From: Ophiosphaerella korrae
Taxonomy: Eukaryota; Ascomycota; Dothideomycetes; Pleosporales; Phaeosphaeriaceae
Assembly (NCBI GenBank): GCA_028456385.1
Contig: JALNQF010000065.1
Span: 145,698 to 209,697, forward strand
Length of the DNA stretch: 64,000 nt
Direction: 5' to 3'
Within the stretch, counting starts at the first letter, position 1. Each line of letters opens with the position of its first letter. Below, one piece after another: positions 34,800-47,339 of the stretch. Under the pieces are notes generated by a model. It made no database searches. It saw only the letters and a program-made list of their open reading frames with translations, and was not told where the DNA came from. The translations under genes and the position numbers were made by a program.

Positions 34800-35640
34800 T
34801 TACTACCTTTTTACTAATTGCGTATTACGTAATAGTATTAAGATATTTCCTTATTTTTATTATACTTCTCTTAAGTTAAACCCTAAGTCTTTTCTTTATA
34901 TTATTTCTATAAACAATAGTAGGGCTTATAAAGTATATATTTATATAAATATATATAGTTTTTATAACGTATCTTATCTATACGTAATAACTTAGGCTAA
35001 TAGCTAAGCTATTACGTATAATATTAGGGGTAACAAGACGTATAGGCCTTTTAGCCTATATATAAAATTAAGTATATATAATCTACACTCCTACTACGTA
35101 TAGAGGAAGATATAAATAAATACCCTTTACTTTTCCTTACTTAACCCTATACGCTAGCGTATCCTAGTTTCTCTACAAGCCTCTGCGGTAGACGAAGCCC
35201 TATTAATATATCTAGTATTTCTCTTTCTAAGTATACGTTTATTATACTTATTCTTACGTCTAGGCTTAATAATAATAGGGAGAGCTATTAACTAAACTTA
35301 AGAGAAATTACTATCTTAAATTATAGAAGCTAAAGCTAAGCGTAAGTAGATCTAAGAGCTTACGTAAAGTAAGCTAGTAAAGAATTAAGCTTGTCTCTTT
35401 TATCTTTATAAGATAAAGGCGTTAAATAATAAGAAATTAGCTAAATAGTTAGTAGCTCTAGAAGCTAAGCTAGACTTAGATAAGGCGTTTAGTATTGTTA
35501 TAGTAAGTCCTATATTAGGTAATCCTATTATTTCTCTATCTAGTAGTAGTAATATTAGTTCTCTTAGTTTACTACTAGGCGTTCTAAGAGGTTTTAATTT
35601 TAAAACTCTTCTAGTTTCTTAGAGTAATTAAGATTATCTT
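34800..35640 (+). pseudogene. Antisense frame of Gypsy family, copy in element B (interrupted)
   Basis: Same blocks as the other copies (LNNNRESY-like end near 35,270; KAKRK then LYKIKALNNKK near 35,400-35,435). Split by a roughly 240 bp insertion at about 34,967-35,205. Confidence 0.55.
34966..35205. repeat. Probable solo LTR inside element B, about 240 bp
   Basis: Relative to element E the B sequence carries about 240 extra bases here. The insert includes a strong hairpin (TACGTAATA... at 34,981 against ...TATTACGTA ending 35,018) and is less AT-rich at its end (CTCTGCGGTAGACGAAGCCC, 35,181-35,200). Size and structure fit a solo LTR, perhaps of a Copia-type element. A clean target duplication was not seen. 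Confidence 0.55.
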
Positions 35641-36217
35641 CTAGTTCTTATATTTTTTCTTATAGTTGTCCTTTCTTATCTATACTTATCTATTCTACTA
35701 GGTAGTAGTTTCTTTTATTATAGAATTAGTACTATAGGATTTTTTTTACTTTTTATTCTTTCTATTCTTTATACGTATCTACTTTATATACTAGTAGTTC
35801 TACGTTTTATAGTACTTATTCTAGTAGAGCTATATAGAATATTAGGTATATCTTTATCTTATTTAGTAGCTTTAGTTTAAATATAACTAGTATAACTTCT
35901 TTTTTAATTTTATATAGTTTTATCTTAATATAATCTAGTTTTAAGCTTAGTTATTTACTCTTAATATTCTTTTATACTAACTATACTTTTTTTCTCTTTC
36001 TAAATTAAGGTCTTTTTTTATACTTCTTATTATAGTATTTTACTATATAGTTATATAGAAATTCTATATCCTATCTTAGTTAATTATATATATCTCTAAG
36101 TTTTTTAGTAAAGTTTTTTCTTCTTAGAGACTAAGATATCTAGTTTTTTAGTATCTAGTATATACTAGGCTTAAATCTATAGTTTATAAAAAAGAGTAAT
36201 ACTTTTATTACTATATT

Positions 36218-36640
36218 TGTTATAGTAGTAACAGAAAAACTACAGATAGAACTAATCGATCCTACAAGCCTAGCTCTATATAACTCTAAAGGCTATAAGC
36301 CTAACTAAGAAGCTACACATAATTAGGACACCTAGAGTAATCTACGATCTATAGACTCTTAGTAGTAGTAGATTATAGATTAAGCTAATCTATAATCTAT
36401 TAATCTTAGCAAACATAGATTATAGATTATAGCAAGTATATAGTTATTAGCAATACGCATTATTAGGATAGTATTAGTAATTCAATCCTTTAACTATAGA
36501 ACGCTAATACAAGATAGTTATAAAACATCTTCTATTATTTATAAGTTATTGTAGATCCTAACACGAACTTTTGTTATTATCTCTTAATCTACTAACCCCC
36601 TATTAGGTATTAGGAAGTTAACTCTAGTAATACCCTTACA
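36218..36640 (+). repeat. 5' LTR of element C, 423 bp
   Basis: Starts TGTTATAGTAGTAACAG and ends ACCCTTACA, so TG...CA termini are intact. Carries inverted AGATTATAGATTA/TAATCTATAATCT words at 36,370-36,440. Confidence 0.92.
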
Positions 36641-36784
36641 CCTTGCCGATTTAGTTATTGCGAGAAGTAAAGCGTAAGTAACGTATAGTCTAGTTAATAC
36701 GATAGTAGAAAGTTTAACTAAAATAAGTAAAGCCCCTAGGAGTAGTTATAAGTCTAATAGTACTGTATAGGAAATAATTAAGGA

Positions 36785-37800
36785 CTAAATTAATAACTTA
36801 ATCTTAGACAAGGAAGATATAAAGATAGTAATTAACGCCTTAGAAACGCAGAATAAGGAACTGCAAGACTACGCGAAATAGAATAAAGTATAGATTAAGG
36901 TAATTATTAAAAGCTAGAATTAGATAGAACTAATTATATAACGTCTAGTAATAAGTACAACTAAGAAACTACCTAAGATACTTGTCCTTAAGAAGTTTAA
37001 TAGAACAAGAGAAAAGTTAAGACCTTTTATTATATTAGTATAACTCTAGATAGATATACAAGTACTACACTTTAATATAGAAGAAAAGAAGGTAATATAT
37101 ATTAGATTGTACCTTAAGGAAGACGTAATAAGATAGTACAAACTATACTAGATAGACTATATAATACACTCTCTAATAACCTAGAAAGACAAGATAAGAG
37201 CTATCTTTAGAAGTTATAAATACTTTACTAAACAAATAAGAGCAGTATTTAGAGACACGGATATTACACAATAAGCTAAAGAATAGCTAAAGAAGCTTAT
37301 ATAGAACTAGAGTATTCCTAAGTACGTATTATAATTTAAATAACTATCCTAAAATATAGAATAGAACGAGTCTACATTAATATTACAATTTAAACAAGGA
37401 CTAAACTCTAAGATTTAATACAAAATAATCTATATAGAAAAACTAAAGATACTAAAAGCCCTAAAATAATAGGTAATATAAATTAACAATAATCTTTAAG
37501 AATAAAAGAAAAACAAATATAAGAGTTACGTCTAGAACTAAGATAAAGGAGACTCTATAATCCTTAATGCTAACAAAGATAAGAGAAAGAAGAAAAACAA
37601 AGACTTTACGTACTTTAACTATAGTAAGAAAGGCTACTATATAAAGAACTACTATTTATAAAAGAAGAAAGATATAGTATATTATAAATATAGAAAACTA
37701 AGATACTTTATAAAAGACTATAAAAGTAAAGACCTAAAAAAAGAAACTTAGTTAAAGATAATAGAAAAGAAGAAGGAAGTACTACAAGTATAAGCTAAAC
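36785..37800 (+). pseudogene. gag: Gag of element C
   Basis: After the 5' LTR, a Lys/Gln/Glu-rich frame with helical capsid-like text (KFNRTREKLRPFI near 36,995) and, at about 37,605-37,730, two zinc-knuckle-like blocks with Cys changed to Tyr (YSKKGYYIKNY is the first). The gap of each knuckle fits CX2CX4HX4C. Many TAG/TAA codons replace Gln. Confidence 0.75.
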
Positions 37801-38849
37801 CTTAAGAGAAGGTAGCTAGGAGCAAAGAAATACAATATATAATACTCTATTAGACCTTTTGTTATAGAGATAACTACTATATATATCTTTCTAGTAAGTA
37901 AAGAGTAAGATACTTCTTATAATAAAGATATAGAGTAGTAGTAACAAAAGAAAGAATAAAAGCTTAGCTAGAAGAAATAGCCTAAGTAATAGACCTACTA
38001 ATAGAAGACTTAGAAAGAGAAGAGCCCCTAGTACTATTAATCTAGGCTAAAGGACTAGCACTAGATAAAGAGACTACTACGGCTTCCTCTAAAGGACTAT
38101 AAGAAAGTAAGAAATAAGTTAGTATAAGAGGTATAGAGTACGCCTAGCTAACAATATATAGCTATAATAGCTACACAACATTAGATATAAAAGAATAAAA
38201 TAAAAAATAGAAGTTTATTTAGATATACTTAATAGTTATAAGTATAGAGAAAGCGTATAAAGACTAGAAAGAACGCAATCCTAAAAAAATAAAGTTTATA
38301 CTATTTTAAGAATAAATAAAGTAATATATAGTTATAGTAAGAAGAATACCTATAGAGAAAGAATAGTAGTACTTTATAAGAAGAACGCGATAGATTAACA
38401 AAGCCTATACACTAAGAGTACTAGTAGTGTACTATATCTTAATAATAGACACACCTAGAAAAGATAAGTACTAGGAAGGGGATAACAAAATAATAGATCT
38501 AAAACATCTAGTATACTTTAAAGTATTATAGTTAGTATACTTAGATAAGAATTATATTATACATAAGAACCCTAAAGCAAATAATAGTATATAGCCTATA
38601 AGAAGAAAAGGCTATAACTATATAAGAGTAATTATAGTAGAAGATATCTAAAGATAGGAGATAACCCTAGAAGATAGATACGTAGTAGTAAGACCTAGCC
38701 TAAAACTATTAAAGAAATACGTCTAAAGAGGACTATAGTATAAATATATATACGACGAATACCTAAAATATAAAGAATATAAGCTTAAGATAAGGCTATA
38801 GCCCTAAAAAGATAGACAATTTATAAAAAAGCCTAAACAAGAATAGTTA

Positions 38850-40680
38850 GAAAGTATAAGAGGCCTGTATATTACAAAAATAGGTATATATTAAGAGAAG
38901 AAAGTACAACTAATAATTAATAGTAGAGCTACAAGAAACTTTATATTAAAGAAGTTTGTAGAAAAACAAGGAATAAAGTATATAACAAAGAAATACCCTC
39001 GACAACTAAGTATAATCAAAGGAAAACTATTCTAAGAACCTATTAGGTTTAAGACAGTTCCCTCTACGCTTAAATTAGAAGAGATAACAATTAAAAATAT
39101 AGTTATAGACATAATAATAATTAATAACAAACAAGATATAATATTAGGAATACTATAGTTATAGATAACTAACCTACACATTAATTAGAGAATAGGATAA
39201 ATTAGTTATAGTAAAACTAATACGTTAAAAGCTAATATAAGTACCTACAAAGGAGAATTCCTAAAAGAATATAAGAAATAAGAAGAACAGCTTATAGAGC
39301 TAGAAGACTACCTTCTAGAATATTAACTATAGGACTTAGTAATAGAACTAGAAGAAGGAAAAAACTTAGAATAGAGCCTAGTCTACTAAAAAACAGAAGA
39401 AGAATCTAAGATTAAACGAGCGTTTATTTAGACTGCAATAAAAAAAAGATAGATAAGAGAATCTAAATCCTTAGTAGTATATAAACTTATATTTATAGAC
39501 AAAAAGAGAATAAATAATAAAAGGCCCTACGTAGATTTTAGAAAAACTAACGCAATTATAAACAAGAATTAATACCTACTACTACAAATAGATAGAATAC
39601 AAGATAGACTACAAAAAGTAAAAATCTTTACAAAACTAGATATCTAAAACGCTTACTATTAGATTAGAATTAAAGAAGGCGATAAATAGAAAATAGCGTT
39701 TAGAATACAGTATAGACTATACAAATACTTAGTTATACCATTTAGCTTAACAAATATACTAGCAGTATTTTAAGAAAAGATTAACATAGTACTAAGAGAG
39801 TACTTAGACATATTTATATTCGCATACTTAGACGATATCCTTATATTCTTAGAAATAGAAGAAGAATATATACAACACGTGTACAAAGTATTAAAAAAAT
39901 TAGTAGAAAATAAACTATTTCTTAAAATAAGAAAATACAAATTCTATACAAAGGAAATAGATTTCCTAGGATTTAATATCGAACTAGGAAAAATTAAAAT
40001 TAACCTAGGAAAGATTAGATTAATTAACAAATAGCTAACACTAAAAAACTTAAAGGAAGTATAACAATTTTATAGGCTAGCTAACTTTTATAAAAAGTTA
40101 ATAGTAAGATAGTCTAAAGATATAGAACTAATAACAAGACTTATAAAAAAGGACACGCTATTTAAATAGATAAAGGAATATAATAAAGTATTTAACAAGA
40201 TTAAAAAGAAGTTTATAGAAAACCTAGTTATTAGAATATATAACCTAGACCTACTAGTAATAGTAAAAATAGACGCATCTAATTTAGTCTACAAAATAGC
40301 ACTAATATAAGAAGACCTAGAGACTAAAAAAGAATACTTAGTCGAATACTTCTCTAAGAAAATAAAGATAGTAGAACTTAACTACCTAATCTATAATAAA
40401 AAGATACTAGCAATTTACAAAGTATTTAAATAATAGAGAGTATACTTATAAAGAGCAAAATATTAAATAAAAGTCTATATAGATTATAAGAATTTTATAA
40501 GATTTATAATAAATAAAGAACTATTATAATGCTATATAAGATAGTAAGAATATCTATTAATATTTAATATAGAAATTATATATACAAAAGGGAAAGACAA
40601 TTAGTTTATAAACGCCTTTAGTAGAAGACTAGACTTATAAGAAGAAGTAAGTACTACTAGTATAATCTTAGTTAAAAATA
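38850..40680 (+). pseudogene. pol: Protease, reverse transcriptase and RNase H of element C
   Basis: Protease active site reads INSRATRNFI near 38,918 (family DSGAT), with the catalytic Asp changed to Asn. Reverse transcriptase follows: RPYVDFRKTNAI near 39,515, LDIQNAYYQI-like text near 39,640 and IPFSLTN near 39,740. The catalytic YLDD box at 39,825-39,836 is intact, having no CpA/TpG to mutate. RNase H-like text follows (IDASNLVYKIAL near 40,270). Stops are frequent. Confidence 0.85.
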
Positions 40681-41039
40681 AAGAAGGACATTTAGTCCTA
40701 AATACACCTAAAATAGCCGCAACACTTAAAAGAAAGAGTAGCGAGCTAGATAAATAGATTTAGAAAACAACACAAAAAGCATCTAAAGAAATAGAGAAAC
40801 TAGAAATCTATAAAGGATTTGTACAAGCATACAAAAGAATATACATTCTAAGGAAAATCTAAAGAGAATTCGTACAATAGTTTTATAAACTACTAGCACA
40901 CGGACACTAAAGGATTAACAAGACCCTAGATAGGTTACTACAAGATTACTATATTCTAAAAGCAAGACAACTAGTAATAGAAGTACTACAAGACTATATA
41001 GAGTATTAAAGGAATAAATATAATAGATACGTACTATAT

Positions 41040-42150
41040 AGAATGTTATAACTAGTAGAAGTACTAGAATAACTATAAGGAGTTATTACAATAGACTTTA
41101 TTACGAAGTTGCTAAAGTCTAAAGACCTAATATTAAGAGTTAAGTATAATAGAATTCTAATAATAGTAAATAAACTTACAAAGTACTTATACTTTAGACT
41201 ATATAAAGAAAAAAGTAGGATAGAGGTTACTATACACTAAGTCCTAGGAACTATAATTAGTTAATATAGACTACTAGACAAAATTATTATAGATAGAGAT
41301 ATAAGATTTACATTAAAACTATAGGAAATAATAACAGCGCAATTAGGAATTAAATATACAATATCTACAGCATATTACCTATAGATAGACAGACAATTAG
41401 AACAAATAAATTAGATAGTAGAATAGTACTTAAGATACTACCTTAACTATAACTAGAACAACTAGGTATAGCTACTACTTATAGTATAGTTAGTATATAA
41501 CAGCGTAAAGAATATAGTAACAAGAGTATTACTTTTCTTCGCAAACTATAGATTTAAACCTAGCGTATATAGAATACTAAGAATACAAATATCTTAGTCC
41601 TTAAAAGGAGAAAACTTCGCTAATAGACTTAAAGATATATATAACTAACTAAGACAAGATATAGAATTCCTACACGATTAGATAGCAAAGTATTATAATA
41701 AGAAATATAAAAGAAGACTCTAATTTAGAGAAAGAGAAAAAGTATAGTTAGTATAGAAAAATATTAAAAGCAAACAGCCTAGTTTAAAACTAGACTACGT
41801 TAAGATAGGACTATATAAAATTAAGAAGAAAATCTTACTAGTTATATTTAGACTAAAGCTACTAAGTAAGATAAAGATACACCTAACATTCTATATAGCT
41901 CTACTAGAATAAGTATTACAAGAAGTAGAACTACTAGTATATAAAGTAGATATATATAAAGAATAAGAAGAATAAGAAGTTAAAGAAATCTTATAATACT
42001 AGTTCTATAATAGTAGAAACTACTACTTAGTAGAATAGATAGGTATAGATAAAAAAGGACAACTATAGGAGAAAACATAGGAACTAGAAGATAATCTTAA
42101 CTACTCTAAGAAACTAGAGGAGTTCTAAAATCAAAACTCTCTAGAACGCC
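41040..42150 (+). pseudogene. pol: Integrase of element C
   Basis: Integrase core blocks remain: ITIDFITKL near 41,085, DRDIRFT near 41,294, and ISTAYYLQIDRQ at about 41,360-41,395, with the Gln positions as TAG. A C-terminal part follows to about 42,125. This is the segment missing from element A. Confidence 0.8.
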
Positions 42151-42159
42151 TAGTAGTAA

Positions 42160-42664
42160 ACTAAGAGAATTAATATTACTAACGATAGATAGAGAGACGA
42201 TAAAAACGTCTAGCGTAGGACCTACTATAGTAACACTAAACACTTTATCTAGATCTAGCTTAGCTTCTAGAGCTACTAACTACTTAGCTAATTTCTTATT
42301 ATTTAAGGCCTTTATCTTATAAAGATAAAAGAGACAAGCTTAATTCTCTACTAGCTTACTCTATACAAGCTCCTAGATACGCTCGCGCTTAGCTTTAGCC
42401 TCTATAATTTAAGATAGTAATTTCTCTTAAGTCTAGTTAATAGCTTTCCCTATTATTATTAAGCCTAGACGCAAGAATAAGCGTAATAAACATACACTTA
42501 GAGAGAGAAACACTAAATATATTATAAGAACTACGCATATTAGCATAAATATATACTTTATAAGCTCTACTATTGTTTATAGAAATAATATAAGGAAGAG
42601 ACTTAGAGTTTAACTTAAGAGAAGCACAACAAGAATAAAGAAATATTTTAATACTATTACGCAA
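42160..42664 (-). pseudogene. Antisense frame of Gypsy family, copy in element C
   Basis: On the strand opposite to gag-pol. The part 42,664-42,437 is an uninterrupted 75-codon frame, from MRNSIKIFLYSCCASLKLNS to RLNNNRESY. A frame change then leads into a Lys/Glu-rich segment around 42,420-42,280 (EAKAKRERIQELV, then KIKALNNKKLA). Four other copies show the same blocks. Function unknown. Confidence 0.6.
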
Positions 42665-42808
42665 TACACAATTAGTAAGAAGATAGTAATAACGCGTAGA
42701 TAAAATAGGTATTAGGGAGGATAAAGAACTCTATATTAATAAAGAAACTAGATTAATAACCTTAGCTCTAAGATAGATAAACGAGGGCCTACTTAGAAGA
42801 GGAGATAG

Positions 42809-43231
42809 TATTATAGTAGTAATAAAAGAACTATAGATAGAACTAATTAATCTTATAAGCCTAGCCCTATATAACTCTAAAGGCTATAAGCCTAACTAGG
42901 AAGCTATATATAATTAGGATACCTAGAGTAATCTACGATCTATAGACTCTTAGTAGTAGTAGATTATAGATTAAGCTAATCTATAATCTATTAATCTTAG
43001 TAAATATAGATTATAGATTACAGTAAGTATATAGTTATTAGCAATACGTATTATTAAGATAGTATTAGTAATTTAATCTTTTAACTATAGAACGCTAATA
43101 CAAGATAGTTGCGAAATATCTTCTATTATTTATAAGTTATTGTAGATCCTAACACGAACTTTTGTTATTATCTCTTAATCTACTAACTCCCTATTAGGTA
43201 TTAGGAAGTCGACCCTAGTAACACCCTTATA
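42809..43231 (+). repeat. 3' LTR of element C, 423 bp
   Basis: Same length as the 5' copy. Terminal TG and CA have both become TA (TATTATAGTAG at the start, CCCTTATA at the end). Confidence 0.92.
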
Positions 43232-43238
43232 ATATTCT

Positions 43239-43580
43239 TGTAAAAGAGTTATCCTTTATATCTCTTATTTTTGCACTAATATTAGTAAGTTTACAACTTA
43301 CTAATATAGTAAACTTACTAATATTATAAACTTACTAATATGTTAGTAAGTTTACAACTTACTAATATTGCAAACTTACTAACATTGTAAACTTACTAAT
43401 ATATTAGTAAGTTTACAACTTACTAATATTTAACTACCTTTCTACTTTTAGTTAGCGCTTAGTAAGCTACTAGGTATATATACCTAGTACTTACTTAGAT
43501 AGCTTTATCTACTATTTACTCTTTTTAGTTAATTGTTAAAACTACCTTATTAAGTTATCTTACGTAAAGTCTACCTTATA
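43239..43580. repeat. Solo LTR with 5 bp target duplication, 342 bp
   Basis: Begins TGTAAAAGAG and ends ACCTTATA (CA to TA). Flanked by ATTCT at 43,234-43,238 and 43,581-43,585. Inserted in element B immediately beside the right end of element C. It holds six or seven copies, in both orientations, of the word TTAGTAAGTTTA (43,282-43,430), able to form long hairpins. Confidence 0.75.
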
Positions 43581-44251
43581 ATTCTTTATACTATTATATA
43601 CTAACTATACTATAGGTAATAACTATACCTAATTATTCTAATTATAGTTAAGGTAGTATCTTAAGTACTATTTTACTATCTAATTTATTTATTCTAATTA
43701 TCTATCTATTTATAGATAATATACTATAGATATTATATATTTTATTCCTAGTTACGCTATTATTATTCCTTATAGTTTTAATATAAATTATATATCTCTA
43801 TCTATAATAATCTTATCTAGTAGACTATATTAACTTATTATAGTTCTTAGAACCTAATATATAGTAACCTCTATTCTACTTTTCTCTTTATATAGTCTAA
43901 AGTATAAGTACTTTATAAGTTTATCTACTATTATTAGGATTCTATTATACTTAACTCCTAATATTAAGTCTTTAGACTTAGGTAACTTTATAATAAAGTC
44001 TATTATAATAACTTTTTATAGTTATTTTAGTACTTCTACTAGTTATAATATTCTATATAGTATATATCTATTATACTTATTTCTCTAGTATTCTATATAA
44101 TCTTATAGTACTTCTATTACTAGTTATCTTACTTTTAGGATATAATAGTCTTATAATAGCCTATTAAGAGTTTTATTAATTCTTTAATATCTATATACTA
44201 GTAGTTTATAGAATTATTATATAAATTCTCTTTAGATTTTTCTCAGAATAT

Positions 44252-44526
44252 TATTATAATACTAAGTAGTAAGTAAGCTATTATATTACACGCAATTAGG
44301 CTAGGTAATATAGCGTAGTAGAATACGTAACTATTTAGTAGTAAATACTCTAGAGTAAACACTCTAGAGTAAATACTCTAGAATAAGCGCTCTAGAGTAA
44401 ACGCTCTAGAGTAAGTACTTAAAAATAAACACTAGATAGTAAGTATATAAGAATATTAATAGACCTTTATAAACTATTATATTTAATCTCTTTTTTACTT
44501 CTTATCCTAATAGAGTATTATAACTA
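44252..44526 (+). repeat. Candidate 5' LTR of element F, about 275 bp
   Basis: Starts TATTATAATAC exactly where element B text stops. GTATTATAAC at 44,515-44,524 is the inverse of that start, giving terminal inverted repeats. The partner LTR lies beyond the window, so the boundary is inferred. Confidence 0.5.
44344..44430. repeat. 14-bp tandem repeat, about six units
   Basis: Units such as AAATACTCTAGAGT, AAACACTCTAGAGT and AAGCGCTCTAGAGT follow head to tail, then decay. Each unit carries the palindrome CTCTAGAG. Lies inside the candidate LTR of element F. Confidence 0.85.
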
Positions 44527-46761
44527 ATACTTTAATTAGATTCTTATTTACTTATTAATACTTATATACTTTATAATACTCTAATAAGAGCTAACTATTA
44601 ATTAAGCTAAGTAACTAACTTATTTATTAACCTCGCCTATCTTATAGAAGCCTACTTACTCTTGTTACCTTTACTAGTTTTAAGGTCTTAATATATTAAA
44701 TACTTTTAAGATAAGTAATATATTAATAAATATAGATAACTAGTGTATAGGAGTAACCTATATAGCTACTTCTAAAGTTAGTAAGCTAGACCTCTACTAT
44801 AGAGAATAGAATAAGCTTAAGCTATAGATCTTATAACTTAATCTCTTTTTTAAAGTAGACTAAGTTTAAGATAAAGATAGAGCTATACTTATATTATCTT
44901 ATATAAGAAGTAAAGTAAAGAAATAAGTTACGCTATACTTTAAGAAATACCTTAATAATAATAATAGTAACTATAACAAGATATTTAAAGAATAGATTAA
45001 GTTTAAAGAAAAAGTATAATAAGCTTTTCTACTAGTAAATAAGATAGTAGTAGTAGAGCGCGAAATATAGTAGCTATAATAAAATAAGGTAGTAGTAGAC
45101 TATACTAATAAGTTTTAAAGCTACATAATATAAATAAAATAGAATAATAAGTTATTAATAAAGATATTTTAATAGAAACTTAAGAGTAATGTTTAAAGTA
45201 AGCTAATACGTAGTAGAGCTATAATTAAGACGTTAGAAAACCTAATAGAAGAAGTAATCTAAGTTAATAACTATATATATAAATATATAATAGAAGCTAA
45301 GAATATAAAAGTACTACGTATAGAAAATAAAAAGTACTAACCTAAGTACAAGTAGTAATACAAATATAAAAACAAGTAAGTTTAAAGTAGCTATAAATAC
45401 TTTAGGCTAGATAAGATATATATTAATAATATAAACCTAAGAAAATAAGAATTCTATTACTACAAGAACTCTAAGAGAGTAGAAAGCTAAAAATACTATA
45501 AGTATAGTAAAATAGAGTACCTAGTAAAGAATTACTAAGTAAAGAATAAGATTATATAATAAATTAATATACTTAAGTAGTAAGATAAAGATAGAGAGAA
45601 AGAATAAGAAGTAATTTCTAAAAGAAGCTAGAAAAAGAGAAACTATAAGACTATAAACTTCTAGTAGTAAGATATAAGTAAGAGATATAACTACTATAAG
45701 ATTACTATATAACTAATAAACCTTATAATAGATAATAAAGTAAAAGCTATAAAGATACTACTAGAGATATAAAGCTACGTAAAAAGGTATTAGCTAAAGT
45801 AGAAATAAGCTAAGATAGATACCTTAGAATACTTTTAGCTATACTAAAGAAGGATAGGGTATAGGTATAAAATAATACTATATCTAGGAAGGTAGGTATA
45901 TATAGCCTAGAATAAGAATAAAAAAGAAAACTAAGAGCTTAAGACTTCTAAATATAAAATAGTACCTAGAATACTAGAGCTAAGGTAAGAGAACGCTAAG
46001 GTATAAAATAGATTTATAAAAGAAATCTAAAGACTAGTAAATAGCTACTACTTAGTAAAAAAATAGTAAGATAAAGAACACTAGATATATAAAGTAAAGT
46101 AAACCTAATAATATAAATTATTATATATAAATAATAATTAGGCGCTAATTATTATAGAACTAGTATTAATACAAGAGCTATAATACTAGCTATACTTACG
46201 TAACCTAAACTATCTACTACTATTATAGATAGAATATTACTATAATAACTACTTTACTTACTATTCTAATAAGATAGGATCTAGATATTTCTCTTATAAG
46301 AGATCTAGATATAAATAGAACTAAGAAAAGTATATAAATATAAGATATAAATAATATTTATAGGATAAGTAAAAAGTAGAGTACTTTTTAGGTATAACTA
46401 AAAAAGAAGTAAATATAAGTAAGATACTTATAAACAACTAATATATTAATCTAATCTAGTAAACCTATACGCTTAAGAAGTATAAACAATATATAGAGAT
46501 TAAGATACTCTAAAGATTTTAGTAAAAGATAAATAAAGATTATAAGATTAAGTCTTTTTTAAGTAAATAGCTAACGCTAGATATATATCTAGAAGCTATA
46601 ACACTATTAATACTAAAAGACTTATTAAACTCTTAGTAAAGATAAAAAGAGAAAAAATAAAAGTATTAGTAGATTTAAAGTTATTTATAAACCTAATTAT
46701 ACTTAAAAAAGTAGAATAAGTAGAACTTAAACTATAAGTAAAGAAGATACTATACTTAATC

Positions 46762-47220
46762 TATAATAGGCCGCCTATTATTAACTATAGGCACCTATAT
46801 TAGGGGTTAGTAGATTGCAAGGTAATAACAAAAGCTCGTGTTAGGATCTATAATAACTATAAATAGTAAGAGATATTTTGTAACTATCTTATACTAGCGT
46901 TCTATAGTTAAAGGATTAAATTACTAATACTATCCTAATAATATATATCTTAGTATCTATATACTCTAGGTAATCTATTTATACAACTTTATAGATTACT
47001 ACTAATCTATTTATACGTAACTATAGATTACCCTAATCTATTAGTACGTTATCGTAGATTACTACTAATCTATTTATACGTAACTATAGATTACTACTAC
47101 GTATCCTAGTTATAGGTAGTCTCCTAATTAAGATTGTTACCCTACTTGTCTTATACTTTGTTAGTACTTAAGTTAGGATTAATTAGTTCTATCTTAATTT
47201 CTTCTATTATACTTATAATA
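46762..47220 (-). repeat. LTR of element D (3' LTR), 459 bp
   Basis: Plus-strand start TATAATAGGCCGCC, end ACTTATAATA. Same subfamily as the LTRs of element A. Confidence 0.9.
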
Positions 47221-47339
47221 CTATCTCTCCTTCTAGGTAGGTCCTAGTTTTCTTATCCTAGGGCTAAGGTTATTAATCTAGTTTCTTCGTTAATATAGAG
47301 TTCTTTATCCTCCCTTATACCTACTAAGTTTACTCTCTA

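Larger units (their letters stand above)
36218..43231 (+). mobile_element. Ty3/Gypsy element C, full length, RIP-inactivated
   Basis: A 7,014 bp element on the plus strand with two 423 bp LTRs and TSD ATATT (36,213-36,217 and 43,232-43,236). Internal order: gag, protease, reverse transcriptase, RNase H, integrase, then an antisense frame before the 3' LTR. It lies in opposite orientation to its relatives A, B, D and E. Plus-strand CpA is partly kept (mostly in ACA/CAA), but TpG is nearly gone, so RIP residues are strand-biased. All frames are closed by TAG/TAA. Confidence 0.92.
34279..44251 (-). mobile_element. Ty3/Gypsy element B, outermost host of the nest, partial
   Basis: Left LTR (3' LTR of a minus-strand element) at 34,279-34,680, then the antisense-frame region (to about 35,640), then the integrase region on the minus strand from 35,640 onward. 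It is cut at 36,217 by element C. It resumes at 43,581 after C and a solo LTR with ATACTAACTATACTATAGG, the text that follows the same point in D and E. It is cut again at 44,251 by element F, inside the integrase/RNase H linker. The pol, gag and right LTR of B must lie beyond the window, to the right of F. Heavily RIP-mutated. Confidence 0.85.

Noticed and set aside
43282..43430. Alternating TTAGTAAGTTTA words as a CRISPR-like array
   Set aside because: Units occur in both orientations, with irregular spacing and no unique spacers, inside a solo LTR of a eukaryote.
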